In this document: in pieces, positions 16,755 to 24,311 of the stretch | Layout of the letters: every line of letters starts with the position of its first letter | Numbering within the stretch: the first letter of the stretch is position 1 | Assembly (NCBI RefSeq): GCF_003807585.1 | Contig: NZ_RMBX01000002.1 | Coordinates: forward strand, 580,975-644,974 | Source of the DNA: Chitinophaga barathri | GTDB lineage: Bacteria; Bacteroidota; Bacteroidia; Chitinophagales; Chitinophagaceae | Direction: 5' to 3' | Length of the DNA: 64,000 nt | Notes under the pieces: model-generated | The model's input: only the letters and a program-made list of their open reading frames with translations | Database searches by the model: none | What the model was told of the DNA's origin: nothing | Translations under genes and position numbers: made by a program

Positions 16755-18251
16755 TTAAAGAACCTTGGAATGGTTGGTGATATACTCTTTCACACCGTTT
16801 TGCAACATGCCCATCAGGTGATCGGCAACGGTATCGGCGAACCCGGGAAGTTTATTGAGGTCCGTCTGCCAGAGGCGTTCGTCTGAACAAATGTCCCTTA
16901 CCATGGCCGATACTTCGGGGTAACCGGCTTTCGCAACCGATTTCCAGTGCGCGGCAAAAATAGCCGCGTTCTCGTCCGTGATATCATAAAATGCGTCTCC
17001 GCGCTGCCCCTGGAACTTACCGTTCTGCTCCCTGGCCGGTTTGAGGAACAGCAGGGTGCTGGCAAAGCCCAGCAGCATCTTTTCCGGCAGCAGGCCTTTT
17101 GCCTCCCGGTAACGCAGCAGGGTCTGCACGTTGCGGGCGTTCATTTTGGAGCTTTGCTGGAAAGTGATGCTGATCAGTTTATGTTCAATGTAAGGATTGG
17201 CGAAACGGTCCAGTACGTCTTTTGCAAAAACGGCTGCCTGGGGGCCCAGGTTTTCGAGGGTGGGCAGGATCTCGTCCAGCACCACGGTTTCGAAGAACCG
17301 GCGCATATAGCCGTCCTGCATACATTCGTACACGGTGTTGAGGCCGGAGAGATACCCGAGGGTTACGGCGGCGGTGTGGCTGCCGTTCAGGAGCCTGAGC
17401 TTCTGCTCGCGGTAGGGAGTGATGCTGGGAGCGATCAGCATCCGGTCGTCCGCCTGGTGGAAGGACAGCTTCTGGGCTACGCCCGCGTCTCCTTCGATGG
17501 CCCAGAGCAGGAAAGGCTCGGATTCGATCCACAGTTCATCCTCATAGCCGGCTTTTTCCCAGCTTTCGGCGATATTTTTCGGCCTGCCGGGCACGATGCG
17601 GTCCACCAGGGAGTTGCAGAAGCGGTTGCCCTGCCCTATCCACTGGATAAAACCTTCCGGCATTTTGTTGAACCCGGCCAGTTTGATGACGATTTCTTTC
17701 AGGATCTTCCCGTTATCTACAATCAGTTCTGTGGGGATAATGACAAAACCCGGCAGTTTGCGGCGGTAACGCTCATGGAGGATGGCCAGGAGTTTACCGG
17801 GGAAAGACGCGGGCACGCCGGCCGCTACATCTTCTTCCACGTACTGGATACCTACTTCGGTGGTATTGGAAACGATAATTTCCAGGCTTGGCTGCGAAGC
17901 GGCTTCAAGTATGGCCTCCCACTCTGCATTCGATTGCAAAACACGGCTAATAGAAGCGTTCACAAGGTGCTGATCCACAGGCTGTCCCTGGGAGATTCCC
18001 TTGATATGCGTGGTAAAAAGTCCGTCCTGTGTGTCGAATGCTCCGGCATCGCCATCGGTGGATTTTACCACTACGATGCGGCCGTTAAATACGCCTTGTT
18101 TGTTCGCCTTGTCTACCAGGAAGTCCACCAGTCCGCGTAAAAGCACGCCGGTACCGAATTGCAGAACTTTTTCAGGAAATTGCAGATAGTCAGGTGTAAT
18201 GCCCCATTGGGGGTTGTTCATAACGTGTTGCTTATTCAATCTCGGAAGCAT
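16755..18251 (-). CDS. uxaB: Tagaturonate reductase (altronate oxidoreductase)
   Basis: 498-residue member of the mannitol/polyol dehydrogenase family, reducing tagaturonate to altronate with NADH. The Rossmann motif is QFGTGVLLRGLVDFLVDKAN (about 31-50), SNTTEVGI follows, and the catalytic KxxxxNGxH motif is KLRLLNGSHTA. UxaB rather than UxuB (mannonate branch) is favoured because uxaA is next door and no uxuA is present. First gene of its operon, with an AT-rich promoter region upstream holding repeated AATTAGC motifs. Confidence 0.88.
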   Translation of the reverse strand: MLPRLNKQHVMNNPQWGITPDYLQFPEKVLQFGTGVLLRGLVDFLVDKANKQGVFNGRIVVVKSTDGDAGAFDTQDGLFTTHIKGISQGQPVDQHLVNASISRVLQSNAEWEAILEAASQPSLEIIVSNTTEVGIQYVEEDVAAGVPASFPGKLLAILHERYRRKLPGFVIIPTELIVDNGKILKEIVIKLAGFNKMPEGFIQWIGQGNRFCNSLVDRIVPGRPKNIAESWEKAGYEDELWIESEPFLLWAIEGDAGVAQKLSFHQADDRMLIAPSITPYREQKLRLLNGSHTAAVTLGYLSGLNTVYECMQDGYMRRFFETVVLDEILPTLENLGPQAAVFAKDVLDRFANPYIEHKLISITFQQSSKMNARNVQTLLRYREAKGLLPEKMLLGFASTLLFLKPAREQNGKFQGQRGDAFYDITDENAAIFAAHWKSVAKAGYPEVSAMVRDICSDERLWQTDLNKLPGFADTVADHLMGMLQNGVKEYITNHSKVL

Positions 18252-18277
18252 GCATGGATATTTTATTAAATAACATA

Positions 18278-18333
18278 GCTAATTTGCAATAAATATATAA
18301 TTAGCATTCCAATTTTTTGATAAAATGCTAATT
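18278..18333 (-). promoter_or_regulatory. Inverted AATTAGCAT repeats upstream of uxaB
   Basis: AATTAGCAT (18299-18307) and its exact inverse ATGCTAATT (18325-18333) are 17 nt apart; a further GCTAATT lies at 18278-18284. They sit 27-82 nt before the uxaB ATG in AT-rich DNA that includes a possible -7 box (TATATTTA on the minus strand). They do not match the GCAAACGTTTGC operator, so a different regulator may act on uxaB. Confidence 0.4.
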
Positions 18334-18706
18334 ATTTTATGTGAATTGTGTAAATCAATCGTTGTAAATCCTTGTTTTATAATTTTCCGGGTAGCGCCTT
18401 CATTTACCCCGGCTGATGTTTGTTTCCCATGGTAAAATACCGGTAAAGGCCCTGCTGGCGGCATAGGCCGGTCCGATATGATAGTATTTTGCCTTTTACC
18501 CGGAAAGGACCGCCGATGTACCCTGGATTAACCGGGAAGCAGCCATGGTAGATATAGGAGAGATATAAGGAAAGCGGACATGAGGTGGAGATGAGGCGGA
18601 GTTGATCCGGGGTTAACGCGGTTAATATCGCATCAGGCTCCTCACTCACCTATGGCCCTATCGGCAGTATCTATAAGCAAATACCCCCCTTTTGCCCGGA
18701 TTTCAG

Positions 18707-18714
18707 TAAATTTG
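18707..18714 (+). promoter_or_regulatory. Candidate mnmA -7 box
   Basis: TAAATTTG matches TAnnTTTG and lies 20 nt before the mnmA ATG. A TTTG at 18691-18694 is only 12 nt upstream, too close for a standard -33 element. Confidence 0.4.
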
Positions 18715-18734
18715 CGGTCTTAATCGATAATCTG

Positions 18735-19826
18735 ATGAGCAAGCATGGAAAAGTGCTGGTAGCCATGAGCGGGGGGATTGACAGTACTGTCACGGCCCTC
18801 ATGCTGCATGAGCAGGGGTACGAAGTGGTGGGCATCACCATGAAGACCTGGGATTATGCCTCCGCCGGCCCTTCCAAAAAGGAAACCGGCTGCTGCAACC
18901 TGGATTCTTTCAACGACGCCCGCGCCGCCGCCGTACACCACGGCTTCCCGCACTTTATACTGGACATACGGGACGAATTCGGGGATTTTGTCATCAATAA
19001 CTTCGTGGACGAATATATTGCCGGCCGCACGCCGAACCCGTGCGTACTGTGCAACACCCATATCAAATGGCGCGCCCTCATGAAACGGGCCGACGCCATG
19101 GATTGTGAATTTATCGCCACCGGCCATTACGCCCGTCTCCGGATGGAAAACGGCCGTGGTGTGATCAGCAAGGGCGTGGACGAAACCAAGGACCAGAGTT
19201 ATGTGCTCTGGGGTCTGGACCAGGACGTAGTGAAACGCACCCTGCTGCCGCTGGGCACCTACCGCAAAACAGAGATCCGCCAGATGGCCTTCGACTTCGG
19301 GTACCCGGAGCTGGCCAAAAAGGCGGAAAGTTATGAGATCTGTTTTGTGCCGGATAACGACTACCGCGGCTTCCTGAAACGCAAAGTGGACGGGCTGGAA
19401 GAAAGAGTGAACGGAGGGAACTTCGTACTGGCGGACGGTACTATCGTAGGCAAACACAAAGGATATCCCTTTTATACCATCGGGCAGCGTAAAGGGCTGG
19501 ATATAGCCCTGGGCAAGCCCGTATTTGTAACGGAAATTATCCCGGAAACCAATACCGTGGTACTGGGAGACGAAGTAGAACTGAACCGCAGCGAAATGAA
19601 AGTGGGCGGCCTCAACTTCGTAAAATATGACCACCTGCCGGAAGGCATGGAATCCATCGTAAAGATCAGGTATAAGGACAAAGGCACGCTCGCCAATGTC
19701 TATAACCAGGAAGACAATACCGTGAAAGTGCATTTCTACGACCAGGTGAAAGGCATTGCACCGGGGCAGTCCGCCGTGTTTTATGAAGGGGATGATGTGC
19801 TGGCGGGGGGGATTATCAGGCGGTAA
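18735..19826 (+). CDS. mnmA: tRNA-specific 2-thiouridylase MnmA
   Basis: 363-residue ATP-dependent enzyme adding sulfur at C2 of the wobble uridine (s2U34) in Lys, Glu and Gln tRNAs. The PP-loop is near the N-terminus (VLVAMSGGIDSTVTALML); the catalytic Cys pair lies in NPCVLCNTHIKW (about residue 98) and SYEICFVPDNDYRGFL (about residue 204); GHYARL and the KDQSYVLW segment are family signatures. The C-terminal beta-barrel domain is complete. A small hairpin GTAAGGGA-N5-TCCCTTAC covers its stop codon (19823-19843). Confidence 0.95.
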   Translation: MSKHGKVLVAMSGGIDSTVTALMLHEQGYEVVGITMKTWDYASAGPSKKETGCCNLDSFNDARAAAVHHGFPHFILDIRDEFGDFVINNFVDEYIAGRTPNPCVLCNTHIKWRALMKRADAMDCEFIATGHYARLRMENGRGVISKGVDETKDQSYVLWGLDQDVVKRTLLPLGTYRKTEIRQMAFDFGYPELAKKAESYEICFVPDNDYRGFLKRKVDGLEERVNGGNFVLADGTIVGKHKGYPFYTIGQRKGLDIALGKPVFVTEIIPETNTVVLGDEVELNRSEMKVGGLNFVKYDHLPEGMESIVKIRYKDKGTLANVYNQEDNTVKVHFYDQVKGIAPGQSAVFYEGDDVLAGGIIRR

Positions 19827-19862
19827 GGGAGAATTTCCCTTACCCATACACCCCTATTTACT

Positions 19863-20474
19863 ATGAAAAAAAGAATAATAAGAGCCCTCTGGAATGAGGA
19901 GACCATTACCGTGTACCAGGCGTATAACCCCGCCATTGCAAACTCAGCCGTAAAGAACAAGACGTTTGTATCGCCCCCTTTCAAAAAAGAAAGAATGACC
20001 TGGATCAAACCCTCCTTTTTGTGGATGATGTACCGCGCAGGATGGGGTACTAAAGAAAACCAGGAACGGATACTCTCTATTCAAATCAAAAGGGAAGGTT
20101 TTGAATGGGCGCTGCAGAATTCCTGCCTTTCGCATTATGACCCCGTGTTTGATGCGTCTCATGAAGGCTGGAAAACAAGGCTGCACAACTCCCTGGTACG
20201 GGTACAATGGGACCCGGAGAAGGATATTCATTTGCAGAATCTGCCCTACCGGTCTATCCAGATCGGCCTGTCAGGTATTGCCGTTGAAAAATATGTGAAT
20301 GAGTGGATCACCGGCATTGAGGATATCACGGATCAGTGTACAGTTATCCGTCAACTGGTGGAGAAAAAACAAATCGGCGAAGCGAAAGCATTGCTGCCGG
20401 TTGAAACGGTGTATCCCCTGCCGACGGAGATCGGTATGATGCTGCAGGCAGACGATCCCGGAGAAGCGAATTAA
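19863..20474 (+). CDS. DUF4291 family protein
   Basis: 203-residue cytosolic protein recognised as DUF4291 from its layout: IRALWNEETITVYQAYNPAIA at the N-terminus, MTWIKPSFLWMMYRAGWGTKENQERIL in the middle, and RVQWDPEKDIHLQNLPYRSIQIGLSG later. The family is widespread, usually as a single gene, with no established function. No signal peptide or membrane segment. It follows mnmA by 36 nt on the same strand. Confidence 0.8.
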   Translation: MKKRIIRALWNEETITVYQAYNPAIANSAVKNKTFVSPPFKKERMTWIKPSFLWMMYRAGWGTKENQERILSIQIKREGFEWALQNSCLSHYDPVFDASHEGWKTRLHNSLVRVQWDPEKDIHLQNLPYRSIQIGLSGIAVEKYVNEWITGIEDITDQCTVIRQLVEKKQIGEAKALLPVETVYPLPTEIGMMLQADDPGEAN

Positions 20475-20549
20475 ACACCATCCGCAAGTACTTCCACATA
20501 ACGATTCCCCTAAAATTTGCGTAAATTCCCATTTCTAAAAAAGAAAGCC

Positions 20550-21002
20550 ATGCTGAACTGGAATGATGTTTTGAACTTCGCCACCAAAGGCAACCCCGTC
20601 CCCGATAAAAGGGTGGAAAAAACCGAAGAAGAATGGAAGGCTTTACTGACGCCCGAGCAATACCGGATCACGCGCAGAAAAGGCACTGAAGCGCGCTTCA
20701 GCGGCGAACTCTGCAGCCGTTACGAGCCAGGGAAATACAACTGCATCTGCTGCGATACGGAACTGTTCGATTCTGAGATCAAATTTGATTCAAATACAGG
20801 CTGGCCGAGCTTTACACAGCCCATCAAAGAAAACGCCATCAAATATGAGAAGGATGAATCTTTCGGGATGGTACGGGTGGAAGTGATGTGTAATACCTGC
20901 GATGCGCATTTGGGCCATGTGTTCCCCGATGGACCGGCGCCGAGCGGGCTGCGGTATTGTATTAATTCGGAATCTTTGAGGCTTGTGATGAAGGAGGCAT
21001 AA
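20550..21002 (+). CDS. msrB: Peptide-methionine (R)-S-oxide reductase
   Basis: 150-residue MsrB repairing R-methionine sulfoxide. Zn is held by two CxxC pairs (NCICCDTEL and VMCNTCDAHLGHVFPDG), the GWPSF motif is present, and the catalytic Cys is in LRYCINSESL. The ATG at 20550 is chosen; the longer frame begins with TTG at 20517. A TAAAATTTG stretch (20511-20519) may be its promoter. It converges on the next gene with only 6 nt between stops. Confidence 0.95.
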   Translation: MLNWNDVLNFATKGNPVPDKRVEKTEEEWKALLTPEQYRITRRKGTEARFSGELCSRYEPGKYNCICCDTELFDSEIKFDSNTGWPSFTQPIKENAIKYEKDESFGMVRVEVMCNTCDAHLGHVFPDGPAPSGLRYCINSESLRLVMKEA

Positions 21003-21008
21003 CTGTTT

Positions 21009-21287
21009 CTATGCATCATTGACCGCATACTCATACAGCCTTTTTGCCATCTCGTCTTTCCCCGGCACATAATCCAGGCCGGTTTTCCAATCATCAAGGA
21101 ATTCTTTGGCGAGGGATACCTCTATCAGGTAAGTATACTGCCTGCCATTTTCAACTTTTACCCCTCCGTCACCGTCTACCCCTTTGGCAAGGAGAATGTC
21201 CGCATCAGCATCTGCTGCATCTTCCAGGAAGATGATGAGCTCTTCATCTAAATTGCCGAGATCATCAATTACATCTGTTAGTTTCAT
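21009..21287 (-). CDS. Small acidic protein of unknown function
   Basis: 92-residue, strongly acidic protein (MKLTDVIDDLGNLDEELIIF...). It shows no signal peptide, membrane segment or motif I recognise. It lies 27 nt downstream of the RsmB-like methyltransferase on the same strand, so it may share its transcript. The composition resembles small immunity-like or SMI1/DUF-type cytosolic proteins, but nothing in the sequence decides this. Confidence 0.7.
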   Translation of the reverse strand: MKLTDVIDDLGNLDEELIIFLEDAADADADILLAKGVDGDGGVKVENGRQYTYLIEVSLAKEFLDDWKTGLDYVPGKDEMAKRLYEYAVNDA

Positions 21288-21314
21288 ATGCCATCGGTTT
21301 AAACAACAATTTAA

Positions 21315-22460
21315 TTACTTCCTCCCTACTGCCACAAACATCGTATCCGCCTCCCGGTCATACCCTTTGATCACGCCACTCTCTTCTATCTCCAGCCCGC
21401 ATTCGTTTCGTAAAAAAGCTACGGCATCTTCATTTTCTTCCTTAAAAACGGAGCAGGTGATATATACCAGTCTTCCGCCCGGCTCCAGTAAAGGCGTTAC
21501 ATGTTTCGCGATCTGTTTCTGCAAAGCCGCATACTCCGCGATCTTCTTCTCTGAAAAATAATACAAATTTTCGGGAGAACGTCCCCAGGTGCCGGAGCCG
21601 CTGCAAGGCGCATCAAGGATGATGCCGTTGAACGGGCGCAGGCCGGTGACGGGTTTGGTAAGATCCAGTACGCGGGCATCGTAGTTCTTAATGCCGGCGT
21701 CTGCAAAACGTTTACGCAGATTCTCGAGGATGCTGCTGCGCACATCGCTCACCGTAAGCTGGATGGAAGGTTGTGTATCATGCAGCAGGATGGACTTGCC
21801 ACCGCTGGCTGCGCAGCAGTCCCACCAGCGTTCTTTGGTTTTGGGTTGAAAACGCTGACCTGTTTCCTGGGAGGAAAGATCCTGTATCTCGTAAGTATTT
21901 TTGTCCGGGAGTATCTGCTCTGTTTTGATGCCGTTCGGCAAAGCAATGGTATGTTCGCCGATTGTTTCGTATTCCACACCGGCGGTTTCCAGCAAACGCA
22001 GGATAGCTGCTTTTTTGCCGGGGCGGGCGCGGATGAATAATTTGGGTTGTTGCAGATAAGATAAAGTAAATGCCCCGGGTGTTATGCCTTCTGAAAGGTG
22101 AGACAGGAAAGGAAAAACCTCAGCGGCATCCCAGCTCAGCTCCAGGAAATTCAGCTTGTCACTAACAGTATCGGTTATACGTTCATTCCATTCGGGCTTG
22201 AAGAAGTTTAACAACGCGTCGGAAGATTGTTCGCAGAGGAAAGCGCCCAGCAGCATTCTTTCCTGCACAGGCATTTGTTCCTGCCATTTGCCGAGGCGGT
22301 AAAACTGGTACACCAGCTGCTGTATGCGCCTGCGGTCGCGGCTGCCCATGTGAGGGCGGGCTTTGAAGAAACTCTTCAGGAAGTGATGCAAAGGCAGGCT
22401 GCCGTCATATTCATCTATGATCCCGGCGGCGGCATTCATGTAATTTTCCCAACGCGTCAT
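21315..22460 (-). CDS. RsmB/NOP family RNA cytosine-C5 methyltransferase
   Basis: 381-residue SAM-dependent methyltransferase acting on rRNA or tRNA cytosine. The N-terminal helical part resembles the NusB-like region of RsmB. The catalytic domain has WWDCCAASGGKSILL (SAM motif I), VLDLTKP, ILDAPCSGSGTWGR (motif IV, with Cys) and LVYITCSVFKEENE (motif VI, catalytic Cys). Start ATG 22460 is preferred: a perfect -7 box (TATCTTTG) ends 5 nt before it, so the alternative ATG at 22496 would lie upstream of the promoter. Which nucleotide it methylates is not clear. Confidence 0.88.
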   Translation of the reverse strand: MTRWENYMNAAAGIIDEYDGSLPLHHFLKSFFKARPHMGSRDRRRIQQLVYQFYRLGKWQEQMPVQERMLLGAFLCEQSSDALLNFFKPEWNERITDTVSDKLNFLELSWDAAEVFPFLSHLSEGITPGAFTLSYLQQPKLFIRARPGKKAAILRLLETAGVEYETIGEHTIALPNGIKTEQILPDKNTYEIQDLSSQETGQRFQPKTKERWWDCCAASGGKSILLHDTQPSIQLTVSDVRSSILENLRKRFADAGIKNYDARVLDLTKPVTGLRPFNGIILDAPCSGSGTWGRSPENLYYFSEKKIAEYAALQKQIAKHVTPLLEPGGRLVYITCSVFKEENEDAVAFLRNECGLEIEESGVIKGYDREADTMFVAVGRK

Positions 22461-22465
22461 GGGGG

Positions 22466-22473
22466 CAAAGATA
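22466..22473 (-). promoter_or_regulatory. -7 box giving a nearly leaderless mRNA (RsmB-like gene)
   Basis: Minus-strand TATCTTTG followed by CCCCC and the ATG at 22460. Transcription should begin at or within a few bases of the start codon, leaving no room for a ribosome binding site. No -33 element is obvious. Confidence 0.45.
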
Positions 22474-22578
22474 AAACAAACCGGCTGCCGGCCCATAGAC
22501 CGAGTTAACCAAATGATAATATTGCTTTTTTTGCGGCCCTTGGTGTTTATTTAACTTTACAGCACTAACAACAGCCGT

Positions 22579-23169
22579 ATGAACCATTTGAGCGACGAAG
22601 ACCTGATGGAACTGGTCGTTGACGGCAACGAAATTGCTTTTGCAGGGCTGGTGGACAGGTACAGCAAAGACCTTTACAAACTTATTTACAAAAGAGTTAA
22701 AGACGATGATATAACAAAAGATATCGTACAGGAGATATTTATCTCCTTATGGAAAAACCGGCATACCATCACCGTCAAACAATCCTTATTCCCTTACCTC
22801 TACCAGGCCGCCATTTACGAAGTAGTGGACCATACCCTGCGTGCGGGTAAAGAGATCGCCTTTAAAACAAGCCTCCTGTCACAGGAAGACCATATACAAC
22901 CCTCCATCTCACAGGAAATAGAGACGGAGGACCTCCGGCGGGAAATTGACCGTACCGTAGCCCGTATGCCCCAAACCATGCGGACCGTTTTCTGCCTGAG
23001 CCGTTACGAATACCTGTCTGTAAGAGAGATTGCCGGAAAGCTGCACTTGTCCGAGCAAACCGTAAAAAACAATATCACCCTTGCCATGCAGCGCCTGCGC
23101 GTCAGCCTCGACCGCAATAAACTCCCCCTTTTTATCACTTCCGGATTCTGGATGGCCGGTTACCTGTAG
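22579..23169 (+). CDS. ECF sigma factor, Bacteroides expansion family
   Basis: 196-residue extracytoplasmic-function sigma factor. Region 2 is MNHLSDEDLMELVVDGNEIAFAGLVDRYSKDLYKL with the DIVQEIFISLWKNRHTI -10 recognition helix; region 4 is MPQTMRTVFCLSRYEYLSVREIAGKLHLSEQTVKNNI. The hydrophobic tail (PLFITSGFWMAGYL) is usual in this family. The next gene is its FecR-type anti-sigma factor, 70 nt downstream, and the target is presumably the TonB receptor operon that follows. It is divergent from the RsmB-like gene. Confidence 0.93.
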   Translation: MNHLSDEDLMELVVDGNEIAFAGLVDRYSKDLYKLIYKRVKDDDITKDIVQEIFISLWKNRHTITVKQSLFPYLYQAAIYEVVDHTLRAGKEIAFKTSLLSQEDHIQPSISQEIETEDLRREIDRTVARMPQTMRTVFCLSRYEYLSVREIAGKLHLSEQTVKNNITLAMQRLRVSLDRNKLPLFITSGFWMAGYL

Positions 23170-23239
23170 ATACCGGCTTTTATTTTACTTAACATTTTGG
23201 TAACGGTACCATGCCTCCGTTTTGCCGGTTATACTGGTG

Positions 23240-24196
23240 ATGACAAAACTAACCGGCCAGGAGCAAGCCAGACTGCTGCTCCAGCGATACAAAAACCGGC
23301 AATGTACCCCGGAAGAAGAAGAACTGGTACGCCGGTGGTTCGAAGCCATGGGCCATGATGCCGCATTGCCGGCGGAAGACGAGATGGACCGTTCCGTTTC
23401 TCAACTGATGCCACGCATCATGCAGGGGATACAGGAGAAAAAAACCGGGCCTGCCAGACCGCGCCGCCAGGTGTACCTGTTACGCGCCGCGGCGGCCGTG
23501 GCGATCTTTGCGCTCGGTACGCTCGTATACCTGCTCATTCCCAAAGCCACACAAACCTTTGTTACCGCCATGGGTGAAAGACGGGAGTTCCTTTTACCGG
23601 ACGGCACCAGCGTATTCCTGAACGCCGCATCGGAGATGCGGATAAACGCGGACTTTTCACAGCAAAAACGAGAAGTATGGCTTAGCGGGGAAGGTTTTTT
23701 CACAGTGGCGCAAGACCCGGGGCATCCCTTTATCGTGCACACGGGCAGCCTGCGCACCCATGTGCTCGGTACTTCCTTTGACATACACGCATACCCCGGC
23801 GGCGACATCAGGGTGGCTGTGCGTACGGGAAAGGTCAGTATTCTGAAAGAAAACACCGTGCTTACGCCGGGCCTTACCGGCAACCAATCCCTCAGTTATC
23901 ATAACCGGACCGGCCAGTATGAGATAAAACCCTGCAAGGCGGAGCAATCCGCCGCCTGGAAAAACGACGAATTATTCTTCGACGAAACTCCGCTCAGCGA
24001 AATAGTGGCGGCACTTGCCAGGCATTATAATGCAGACCTGCAATTGACGGGCCCTGTACCGGCAGGCTGCCGTTACACGGTCAGTTTCAAACAGCAGGCT
24101 TTACCGCAGGTACTCTCCGTACTGGCAAGCCTCAGCGGCATCACCTACAAAACAGAAGGCAAAAAAATCATTATAAACCCTCAAACCTGTAATTAG
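23240..24196 (+). CDS. FecR-family anti-sigma factor
   Basis: 318-residue inner-membrane regulator. The cytosolic N-terminal part (1-75, CTPEEEELVRRWFEAMG) would hold the ECF sigma factor; one membrane helix lies at about 79-101; the periplasmic FecR domain (about 110-205, GERREFLLPDGTSVFLNAASEMR and GEGFFTVAQDPGHPFIVHTG) is followed by a DUF4974-like C-terminal domain (about 245-316) thought to meet the STN domain of the receptor. ATG at 23240 is used; an upstream TTG (23222) adds only six residues. Confidence 0.92.
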   Translation: MTKLTGQEQARLLLQRYKNRQCTPEEEELVRRWFEAMGHDAALPAEDEMDRSVSQLMPRIMQGIQEKKTGPARPRRQVYLLRAAAAVAIFALGTLVYLLIPKATQTFVTAMGERREFLLPDGTSVFLNAASEMRINADFSQQKREVWLSGEGFFTVAQDPGHPFIVHTGSLRTHVLGTSFDIHAYPGGDIRVAVRTGKVSILKENTVLTPGLTGNQSLSYHNRTGQYEIKPCKAEQSAAWKNDELFFDETPLSEIVAALARHYNADLQLTGPVPAGCRYTVSFKQQALPQVLSVLASLSGITYKTEGKKIIINPQTCN

Positions 24197-24311
24197 ACAT
24201 GTAACAGAAAGGACCAAAAAAAGACGGGAAATGCTACTAACATTCCCCGCTTTAAAGCGCCAAAGCGCAAAGACATTAATAAGCTCTAGTCATTAAAATC
24301 TTTGTTCAAAA

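Larger units (their letters stand above)
18252..18734. other. Intergenic region between uxaB and mnmA, with 11-bp periodicity
   Basis: No credible gene. The uxaB side (to about 18400) is AT-rich promoter DNA. The middle (18431-18623) shows 11-bp spaced repetition: TACCCGGAAAG (18497) and TACCCTGGATT (18519) are 22 bp apart; GATATA recurs at 18551 and 18562; ATGAGGTGGAG (18580-18590) is followed directly by ATGAGGCGGAG (18591-18601). The last 60 nt hold the mnmA promoter. Confidence 0.55.
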
